A stretch of DNA of 64,000 nt from Archivesica marissinica (Eukaryota; Mollusca; Bivalvia; Venerida; Vesicomyidae): contig CM026397.1 in assembly GCA_014843695.1 (NCBI GenBank), positions 37,049,858 to 37,113,857 of the forward strand, in the 5' to 3' direction. Positions within the stretch are counted from its first letter, which is position 1, and each line of letters begins with the position of its first letter. The notes under the pieces are model-generated. The model saw nothing but the letters and a program-made list of their open reading frames with translations. It made no database searches and was not told where the DNA came from. Below are positions 55,762 through 64,000 of this stretch, piece by piece. Both the position numbers and the translations under genes were made by a program.

Positions 55762-56761
55762 NNNNNNNNNNNNNNNNNNNNNNNNNNNNNNNNNNNNNNN
55801 NNNNNNNNNNNNNNNNNNNNNNNNNNNNNNNNNNNNNNNNNNNNNNNNNNNNNNNNNNNNNNNNNNNNNNNNNNNNNNNNNNNNNNNNNNNNNNNNNNNN
55901 NNNNNNNNNNNNNNNNNNNNNNNNNNNNNNNNNNNNNNNNNNNNNNNNNNNNNNNNNNNNNNNNNNNNNNNNNNNNNNNNNNNNNNNNNNNNNNNNNNNN
56001 NNNNNNNNNNNNNNNNNNNNNNNNNNNNNNNNNNNNNNNNNNNNNNNNNNNNNNNNNNNNNNNNNNNNNNNNNNNNNNNNNNNNNNNNNNNNNNNNNNNN
56101 NNNNNNNNNNNNNNNNNNNNNNNNNNNNNNNNNNNNNNNNNNNNNNNNNNNNNNNNNNNNNNNNNNNNNNNNNNNNNNNNNNNNNNNNNNNNNNNNNNNN
56201 NNNNNNNNNNNNNNNNNNNNNNNNNNNNNNNNNNNNNNNNNNNNNNNNNNNNNNNNNNNNNNNNNNNNNNNNNNNNNNNNNNNNNNNNNNNNNNNNNNNN
56301 NNNNNNNNNNNNNNNNNNNNNNNNNNNNNNNNNNNNNNNNNNNNNNNNNNNNNNNNNNNNNNNNNNNNNNNNNNNNNNNNNNNNNNNNNNNNNNNNNNNN
56401 NNNNNNNNNNNNNNNNNNNNNNNNNNNNNNNNNNNNNNNNNNNNNNNNNNNNNNNNNNNNNNNNNNNNNNNNNNNNNNNNNNNNNNNNNNNNNNNNNNNN
56501 NNNNNNNNNNNNNNNNNNNNNNNNNNNNNNNNNNNNNNNNNNNNNNNNNNNNNNNNNNNNNNNNNNNNNNNNNNNNNNNNNNNNNNNNNNNNNNNNNNNN
56601 NNNNNNNNNNNNNNNNNNNNNNNNNNNNNNNNNNNNNNNNNNNNNNNNNNNNNNNNNNNNNNNNNNNNNNNNNNNNNNNNNNNNNNNNNNNNNNNNNNNN
56701 NNNNNNNNNNNNNNNNNNNNNNNNNNNNNNNNNNNNNNNNNNNNNNNNNNNNNNNNNNNNN
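55762..56761. other. scaffold gap, 1000 N
   Basis: Exactly 1000 N. It hides the 5' part of the LTR element and the junction to the 48-bp minisatellite. Long open frames spanning it are artefacts. Confidence 1.
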
Positions 56762-57468
56762 ACTACCCAGGTGCTTGTCCATCTAGCTGGCTTACAGGTA
56801 GTCATGGTAACTACCCAGGTGCTTGTCCATCTAGCTGGCTTACAGGTAGTCATGGTACTTACTACCCAGGTGCTTGTCCATCTAGCTGGCTTACAGGTAG
56901 TCATGGTACTTACTACCCAGGTGCCGGTCCATCTAGCTGGCTTACAGGTAGTCATGGTAACTACCCAGGTGCTTGTCCATCTAGCTGGCTTACAGGTAGT
57001 CATGGTACTTACTACCCAGGTGCTTGTCCATCTAGCTGGCTTACAGGTAGTCATGGTACTTACTACCCAGGTGCCGGTCCATCTAGCTGGCTTACAGGTA
57101 GTCATGGTACTTACTACCCAGGTGCTTGTCCATCTAGCTGGCTTACAGGTAGTCATGGTAACTACCCAGGTGCCTGTCCATCTAGCTGGCTTACAGGTAG
57201 TCATGGTAACTACCCAGGTGCCTGTCCATCTAGCTGGCTTACAGGTAGTCATGGTAACTACCCAGGTGCCGGTCCATCTAGCTGGCTTACAGGTAGTCAT
57301 GGTAACTACCCAGGTGCCTGTCCATCTAGCTGGCTTGCAGGTAGTCATGGTAACTACCCAGGTGCCTGTCCATCTAGCTGGCTTGCAGGTAGTCATGGTA
57401 ACTACCCAGGTGCTTGTCCATCTAGCTGGCTTGCAGGTAATCATGGTAACTACCCAGGTGCCGGTCCA
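56762..57468. repeat. 48/51-bp minisatellite, about 14.5 copies
   Basis: The unit reads CATCTAGCTGGCTTACAGGT, AGTCATGGTA, ACTACCCAGGTGCTTGTC. A 3-bp longer variant has ACTTACTACC. Because all units are multiples of three, frames stay open on both strands, but the substitutions show no clear coding pattern. Compare the SINE body at 25690-25735 (AGCTGGCTTGCGAAAGGTACG ... TTTCTACCCAGATGGCC). Confidence 0.95.
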
Positions 57469-57580
57469 TGCCTGAAATACTACTCAGAAGGGCACACTAA
57501 ATCTTCCTCCTCTGCCAATACTAGCCATATGACCTAAGTTGGTGGTGCTACTTTAAACCCCAAAAACAAACACATTCAAA
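57469..57580 (+). mobile_element. SINE 3' domain
   Basis: AGCCATATGACCTAAGTTGG and CTACTTTAAACCCCAAAAAC, with an A-rich AAACAAACAC end, are typical of the 3' part of a mollusc tRNA-SINE and resemble GCCATATGCCCTAAGCTG at 25796. It directly follows the 48-bp repeats. Confidence 0.55.
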
Positions 57581-59095
57581 TTATTTTTAAATGACTGGAT
57601 CACAATCAATTACTTACCCATATTGTGTATTGATTGCTTTAAATGACTTGATCACAATCAATTACTTACCAATATTGTGTATTGATTGCTTTAAATGACT
57701 GGATCAATTACTTACCAATATTGTGTATTGATTGCTTTAAATGACTTGATCACAATCAATTACTTACCAATATTGTGTAATGATTGCTTTAAATGACTGG
57801 ATCACAATCAATTACTTACCCATATTGTGTATTGATTGCTTTAAATCACTGGATCACAATCAATTACTTACCCATATTGTGTGCTGATTGCTTTAAATGA
57901 CTGGGTCACAATCAATTACTTACCCATATTGTGTATTGATTGCTTTAAATCACTGGATCACAATCAATTACTTACCCATATTGTGTATTGATTGCTTTAA
58001 ATGACTTGATCACAATCAATTACTTACCAATATTGTGTATTGATTGCTTTAAATGACTGGATCAATTACTTACCAATATTGTGTATTGATTGCTTTAAAT
58101 GACTTGATCACAATCAATTACTTACCAATATTGTGTAATGATTGCTTTAAATGACTGGATCACAATCAATTACTTACCCATATTGTGTATTGATTGCTTT
58201 AAATCACTGGATCACAATCAATTACTTACCCATATTGTGTGCTGATTGCTTTAAATGACTGGGTCACAATCAATTACTTACCCATATTGTGTATTGATTG
58301 CTTTAAATCACTGGATCACAATCAATTACTTACCCATATTGTGTATTGATTGCTTTAAATGACTTGATCACAATCAATTACTTACCAATATTGTGTATTG
58401 ATTGCTTTAAATGACTGGATCAATTACTTACCAATATTGTGTATTGATTGTTTTAAATGACTGGATCACAATCAATTACTTACCCATATTGTGTATTGAT
58501 TGCTTTAAATGACTGGATCACAATCAATTACTTACCCATATTGTGTAATGATTGCTTTAAATGACTGGATCACAATCAATTACTTACCAATATTTTGTAT
58601 TGATTGCTTTAAATGACTGGATCAATTACTTACCAATATTGTGTATTGATTGCTTTAAATGACTGGATCACAATCAATTACTTACCCATATTGTGTATTG
58701 ATTGCTTTAACTGACTGGGTCACAATCAATTACTTACCCATATTGTGTAATGATTGCTTTAAATCACTGGATCAATTACTTACCCATATTGTGTATTGAT
58801 TGCTTTAAATGACTGGGTCACAATCAATTACTTACCCATATTGTGTATTGATTGCTTTAAATCACTGGATCACAATCAATTACTTACCCATATTGTGTAA
58901 TGGTTGCTTTAAATCACTGGATCAATTACTTACCCATATTGTGTATTGATTGCTTTAAATCACTGGATCAATTACTTACCCATATTGTGTATTGATTGCT
59001 TTAAATCACTGGATCAATTACTTACCCATATTGTGTATTGATTGCTTTAAATCACTGGATCAATTACTTACCAATATTGTGTATTGATTGCTTTA
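57581..59095. repeat. 52-bp tandem repeat, about 30 copies
   Basis: The unit reads TGACTGGATCACAATCAATT, ACTTACCCATATTGTGTATT, GATTGCTTTAAA; a 46-bp variant lacks ACAATC. Each unit can form a hairpin between ACAATCAAT and ATTGATTG. A seven-unit higher-order block is visible (GTGCTGATTG at 57881 and 58239, 358 bp). Confidence 0.95.
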
Positions 59096-59324
59096 AACTT
59101 TCTTATAATTCATTGCACAACAAAATTTCTTTGAGTTCTCTAACTGGTTGTAAATTGAGAATGGCATTCCCTGAGGACTCTTGTCATCTCACAGGCAATG
59201 GTACTAACTGTCTAATTAACTACATTGTGACACAACTAGCCTCATAGATATTCATTGCAGGTATGTTTTGGAAGTGTTGTTCAATCACAGTGTTTGCAGT
59301 TGTATGCACGTGAAGTATCAACTG
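59096..59324. other. short unique segment, nothing recognised
   Basis: No gene or repeat seen between two minisatellites. Confidence 0.5.
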
Positions 59325-59430
59325 GCAGGAGGGATTTCCTCGAGCAGGAGGGATTTCAGGAGGGATTTCCTCGGGCAGGAGGGATTTCCTCGAGCAGGAG
59401 GGATTTCCTCGGGCAGGAGGGATTTCCTCG
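59325..59430. repeat. 19-bp tandem repeat, about 5.5 copies
   Basis: Unit CAGGAGGGATTTCCTCGGG or ...GAG, one copy shortened. The GGGATTTCC core matches the general form of an NF-kB site, almost certainly by chance. Confidence 0.9.
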
Positions 59431-59465
59431 TTTTGTTTTTGGATACGTTTATTTATCAATCCAGC

Positions 59466-59578
59466 AAATGTACTATCACACTGGATAACACAGCGTATTA
59501 ACCTGGGTGGTAGACAGTATTGTGGTAGAAATGTACTATCAGACTGGAAATCACAGCGTATTAACCTGGGTGGTAAAC
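59466..59578. repeat. 63-bp direct duplication
   Basis: AAATGTACTATCA at 59466 and 59529, followed by CACAGCGTATTAACCTGGGT in both. Confidence 0.9.
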
Positions 59579-62217
59579 AGGGTGCAATAGGGTGAGCAGT
59601 CATACAGGGTGCAGTAGGGTGAGCATACAGGGTGCAGTAGGGTGAGCATACAGGGTGCAGTAGGGTGAGCAGTCATACAGGGTGCAGTAGGGTGAGCAGT
59701 CATACAAGGTGCAGTAGGGTGAGCAGTCATACAAGGTGCAATAGGGTGAGCAGTCATACAGGGTACAGTAGGGTAAGCATACAGGGTGCAGTAGGGTGAG
59801 CAGACATACAGGGTGCAGTAGGGTGAGCAGTCATACAAGGTGCAGTAGGGTGAGCAGTCATACAGGGTGCAGTAGGGTGAGCAGTCATACAGGGTGCAGT
59901 AGGGTGAGCATACAGGGTGCAGTAGGGTGAGCAGACATACAGGGTGCAGTAGGGTGAGCAGTCATACAAGGTGCAGTAGGGTGAGCAGTCATACAGGGTG
60001 CAGTAGGGTGAGCAGTCATACAGGGTGCAGTAGGGTGAGCAGTCATACAGGGTGCAGTAGGGTGAGCAGGCATACAAGGTGCAGTAGGGTGAGCATACAG
60101 GGTGCAGTAGGGTGAGCAGTCATACAGGGTGCAGTAGGGTGAGCATACAGGGTGCAGTAGGGTGAGCATGCAGGGTGCAGTAGGGTGAGCAGTCATACAA
60201 GGTGCAGTAGGGTGAGCAGGCATACAAGGTGCAGTAGGGTGAGCATACAGGGTGCAGTAGGGTGAGCAGTCATACAGGGTGCAGTAGGGTGAGCAGTCAT
60301 ACAGGGTGCAGTAGGGTGAGCAGGCATACAAGGTGCAGTAGGGTGAGCATACAGGGTGCAGTAGGGTGAGCAGTCATACAGGTGCAGTAGGGTGAGCAGT
60401 TATACAGGGTGCAGTAGGGTGAGCAGTCATACAGGGTGCAGTAGGGTGAGCATACAGGGTGCAGTAGGGTGAGCAGTCATACAGGGTGCAGTAGGGTGAG
60501 CAGTCATACAGGGTACAGTATGGTGAGCAGTCATACAGGGTGCAGTAGGGTGAGTAGTCATACAGTATGCAGTAGGGTGAGCATACAGGGTGCAGTAGGG
60601 TGAGCAGTCATACAGGGTGCAGTATGGTGAGCAGTCATACAGGGTACAGTAGGGTGAGCAGTCATACAGGGTACAGTAGGGTGAGCATACAAGGTACAGT
60701 AGGGTGAGCAGTCATACAGTGTGCAGTCGGGTGATCAGTCATGCAGGGTGCAGTAGGGTGAGCAGTCATACAGGGTACAGTAGGGTGAGCAGTCATACAA
60801 GGTACAGTAGGGTGAGCAGTCCTACAGTATGCAGTAGGGTGAGCATACAGGGTGCAGTAGGGTGAGCAGTCATACAGGGTGCAGTATGGTGAGCAGTCAT
60901 ACAAGGTACAGTAGGGTGAGCAGCCATGCAAGGTGCAGTAGGGTGAGCAGTCATACAGGGTGCAGTAGGGTGAGCAGTCATACAAGGTGCAGTAGGGTGA
61001 GCAGTCATACAAGGTGCAGTAGGGTGAGCAGTCATGCTAGGTGCAGTAGGGTGAGCAGTCATACAGGGTACAGTAGGGTGAGCAGTCATACAAGGTGCAG
61101 TAGGGTGAGCAGTCATGCAAGGTGCAGTAGGGTGAGCAGTCATGCAAGGTGCAGTAGGGTGAGCAGTCATACAGCGTGCAGTAGGGTGAGCAGTCATACA
61201 AGGTACAGTAGGGTGAGCAGTCATACAGGGTACAGTAGCATGAGCAGTCATACAAGGTGCAGTAGGGTGAGCAGTCATACAGCGTGCAGTAGGGTGAGCA
61301 GTCATACAGGGTGCAGTAGGGTGAGCAGTCATCAAGGTGCAGTAGGGTGAGCAGTCATACAGGGTGCAGTAGGGTGAGCAGTCATGCAAGGTGCAGTAGG
61401 GTGAGCAGTCATGCAAGGTGCAGTAGGGTGAGCAGTCATACAGGGTGCAGTAGGGTGAGCAGTCATACAGGGTGCAGTAGGGTGAGCAGTCATACAGGGT
61501 GCAGTAGGGTGAGCAGTCATACAAGGTACAGTAGGGTGAGCAGTCATACAAGGTGCAGTAGGGTGAGCAGTCATACAGGGTGCAGTAGGGTGAGCAGTCA
61601 TACAGGGTGCAGTAGGGTGAGCAGTCATACAGGGTACAGTAGGGTGAACAGTCATACAAGGTGCAGTAGGGTGAGCAGGCATACAAGGTACAGTAGGGTG
61701 AGCAGTCATACAGGGTGCAGTAGGGTGAGCAGTCATACAGTATGCAGTAGGGTGAGCAGTCATACAGGGTGCAGTAGGGTGAGCAGTCATACAGGGTGCA
61801 GTAGGGTGAGCAGTCATACAGGGTGCAGTAGGGTGAGCAGTCATACAGGGTGCAGTAGGGTGAGCAGTCATACAGTATGCAGTAGGGTGAGCAGTCATAC
61901 AAGGTGCAGTAGGGTGAGCAGTCATACAAGGTGCAGTAGGGTGAGCAGTCATGCAGGGTGCAGTAGGGTGAGCAGTCATACAGGGTGCAGTAGGGTGAGC
62001 AGTCATGCAGGGTGCAGTAGGGTGAGCAGTCATACAAGGTACAGTAGGGTGAGCAGTCATACAAGGTGCAGTAGGGTGAGCAGTCATACAGGGTGCAGTA
62101 GGGTGAGCAGTCATACAGGGTGCAGTAGGGTGAGCAGTCATGCAATGTGCAGTAGGGTGAGCAGTCATACAGGGTACAGTAGGGTAAGCAGTCATGCAGG
62201 GTACAGTAGGGTGAGCA
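59579..62217. repeat. 27-bp minisatellite, about 100 copies
   Basis: Unit GCAGTAGGGTGAGCAGTCAT followed by ACAGGGT; a 22-bp form lacks part of AGTCAT and is common before 60360. Since 27 is a multiple of 3, long open frames run on both strands (450 codons on minus at 60793-62145, a nine-residue YDCSPYCTL repeat). Substitutions are concentrated at a few unit positions (G/A in AGGGT and GCAGT) irrespective of frame. I treat it as non-coding. Confidence 0.96.
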
Positions 62218-62985
62218 TATATAGGAATTCTATACTGACGGTCCTATGATCTAGGCCTACGCTATGCTTATTTCTGTTGTGGGTGTTTTTGCTAATAAAG
62301 ACTATTTCTTTTTCTTTCTTTTTTTCAAATCATTTCTAATAATATTCTTTTCCTGTTGCATCTTCTTAATGCAGGTAAATATTTTTTCTAAGTTAATAAA
62401 TTTTTATTTTATTTGATAATATTCAAAAACAGAAACAGAATATGTTAAACATTTGAATTTTCGTTCAGTTTTTCGTCAATTTTCGTCAGTTGCAGTGTCT
62501 GTTTTTGAATAGTCGGATTCTCAATCAAAATTGATGATAACAGGTTCTTGCATAATTATGACTGCTGTTAAGTTTGTACTTGTAGTGAACATATTGTAAT
62601 TACTATCACATTAAACACCTTCAACTATCTTTATCGATTGTCTGCACAGACAGGGCAGTAGGTCGTAGATCAGGTAAATTTTCTGAATGAAAGTCGCACT
62701 TTGGTGACATTCTGACGCTTTGACATAACGAGTGTGAAATACTGCCTGGGACAGAAGGGACCAAAAAATAAATTTGATATAACCAAATATTTGACATAAA
62801 TGGAGCAATTATATGTAAAATGATAGTATCTGAAACCGGGACTTTGACCTGACTTGGAGACAACTGGAGAATATGACATAACAGACTTTGATATAATGGA
62901 TGCAGAGTGTACACCATGAATAACATCGTGAAGAATTACTGTTGCATTGATTATTCCTTGATTATTTATGGACTAATTATTTACA
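62218..62985. other. spacer, no gene recognised
   Basis: ATTCAAAAACAGA (62421) and CTGTTTTTGAATA (62499) form an inverted repeat. The stretch about 62660-62900 with repeated GACATAA and GATATAA words resembles a degraded MITE. Overlapping short minus-strand frames show no domain. Confidence 0.45.
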
Positions 62986-62989
62986 TTAA

Positions 62990-63217
62990 CCCTTTCAACA
63001 CCACAGGCCTCTAAATAGGCTTATGAAAAGTGTAGATCCAGATGAGCCGGCTCGTGACGAGCCGTCTCATCAGGATCTGCACTTTTTGCCAGTAATAATT
63101 ATTACTATTTTTAGATAAAATTACCCATTTTGATCAATGAACGGTAATTTTCTTATTCATTTATTGGTCTAAAAATATCATGCACCAGTCCATGTCAGTT
63201 ACTTGGGGTTGAATGGG
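62990..63217. mobile_element. piggyBac-type MITE, 228 bp, TTAA flanked
   Basis: TTAA lies at both borders (62986-62989 and 63218-63221). Ends CCCTTTCAACACC and GGGGTTGAATGGG are imperfect inverted repeats starting with CCC. TTAA duplication and CCC-type ends are diagnostic of piggyBac-family elements. An internal near-perfect hairpin of about 61 bp lies at 63026-63086. No transposase: non-autonomous. Confidence 0.82.
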
Positions 63218-63221
63218 TTAA

Positions 63222-63663
63222 TTTATTGATTTAAATGTCTGTATGTAACCCACAGCATCACACCATTAGATGGAATCCAATAAGAAATAAATGTGGCTTC
63301 TGGGCCATGGACATCCGGTATTGGAAAGTTCTACTTTCGGTTACGAGTCTGTAGATCCCTAAAGCTAAGCTCCATTTATATTTGTTCAAATTATTTGTGA
63401 AGAATTTATAGTAAAATGCTATAGTGAAAATGATATTGTAGGGTGGGTTTAGTTTTAATCTTTAATCTTTTGGCATAGATGAGATAATGCAGACACACAT
63501 GATTAGTTTGTAATTAGCAAGGTCAATTGATTCTACATAAACCAGCAGCTGCCAAATAAACATCTTCATTTCTCCTACTCTTCCACTGTTATTTCTAGCA
63601 ATGATTAGATAGCATGTAATGAATGCTACATGTATTGTACCTTGATTGATGACCATACTTATA
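63222..63663. other. spacer, no gene recognised
   Basis: GGAAAGTTCTACTTTCGGTT at 63323 matches, with small changes, a segment at 19703. A 64-aa minus-strand frame has no domain. Confidence 0.5.
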
Positions 63664-64000
63664 TCCCTGGGAGATTGTGTACAGCTTATCTACCTAATGT
63701 ACAATCCTGGCATGCCATGGTACCAGTGTAACCTTCCTGGGAGATTGTGTACAGCTTATCTACCTAATGTACAATCCTGGCATGCCATGGTACCAGTGTA
63801 ACCTTCCTGGGAGATTGTGTACAGCTTATCTACCTAATGTACAAACTGGGATGCCATGGTACCAGTGTAACCTTCCTGGGAGATTGTGTACAGCTTATCT
63901 ACCTAATGTACAAACTGGCATGCCATGGTACCAGTGTAACCTTCCTGGGAGATTGTGTACAGCTTATCTACCTAATGTACAATCCTGGCATGACATGGTA
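63664..64000. repeat. 70-bp tandem repeat, almost 5 copies, runs off the right edge
   Basis: CCTGGGAGATTGTGTACAGC starts units spaced 70, 70, 69 and 69 bp. Each unit contains overlapping palindromes GGCATGCC, CCATGG and GGTACC. Confidence 0.95.

Noticed and set aside
55708..57537. Frames of 346 to 609 codons crossing gap 2 into the 48-bp repeats, suggesting a secreted repetitive protein
   Set aside because: Most is N; the remainder is a minisatellite open in several frames on both strands and apparently derived from a SINE.
59325..59430. Cluster of NF-kB-like GGGATTTCC sites
   Set aside because: A by-product of a 19-bp tandem repeat; no gene or promoter context.
59579..62217. Telomere-like TAGGGT words
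   Set aside because: TAGGGT occurs once per 27-bp unit inside AGTAGGGTGAG; there is no TTAGGG array, so it is not telomeric.

Overview
The window is non-coding, repeat-dominated eukaryotic DNA. It has tandem Pol III genes with eukaryotic initiator tRNA features, tRNA-derived SINEs, LINE and Ty3/Gypsy-type retroelements, MITEs and several minisatellites, and no host protein-coding gene that I can support. The repeat families look like those of marine invertebrates, and a mollusc (perhaps a bivalve) is my best guess. That is inference from familiarity, not proof. Two runs of exactly 1000 N (33685-34684 and 55762-56761) are scaffold gaps.

Layout. 1-10471: head-to-tail array of about 296-bp units, each with one initiator tRNA-Met(CAU) gene; 35 genes are complete and the array runs off the left edge. 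10472-15211: A+T-rich spacer holding a LINE 3' fragment, a 636-bp foldback element and small MITEs. 15212-18110: a second, decayed block of the same array. 18111-20102: spacer with a tRNA-like sequence, an inverted repeat and a broken LINE reverse transcriptase. 20085-26270: an AC-rich microsatellite, three SINE families, MITEs and a LINE remnant carrying a 53-bp tandem expansion. 26270-33684: about 7 kb of 43-bp minisatellite, ending in gap 1.

After gap 1, 34685-48878 repeats the earlier block (tRNA array, spacer, decayed tRNA array, spacer) almost base for base in the single-copy parts but with different array unit composition. It is either a true segmental duplication or, more likely, the second haplotype placed in tandem by scaffolding. 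Including pseudogenes and one copy cut by the gap, I count 71 tRNA-iMet loci, of which about 33 match one consensus exactly.

48879-55761 is a minus-strand Ty3/Gypsy-class LTR retrotransposon whose domain order is protease, integrase, reverse transcriptase, RNase H. Integrase lies upstream of RT, as in Gmr1-type elements. It is split by a nested 5'-truncated LINE (about 51367-53744). Its 5' end is lost in gap 2. From 56762 to the right edge come five different minisatellites (48, 52, 19, 27 and 70 bp), a SINE tail and a piggyBac-type MITE.

The only plausibly active host genes are the initiator tRNA genes. They share internal A and B boxes, a T-run terminator just after the gene, and one of two alternative 5' flanks that both place a TATA-like element about 31 bp upstream. 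The rest is mobile or tandem-repeat DNA, much of it nested.
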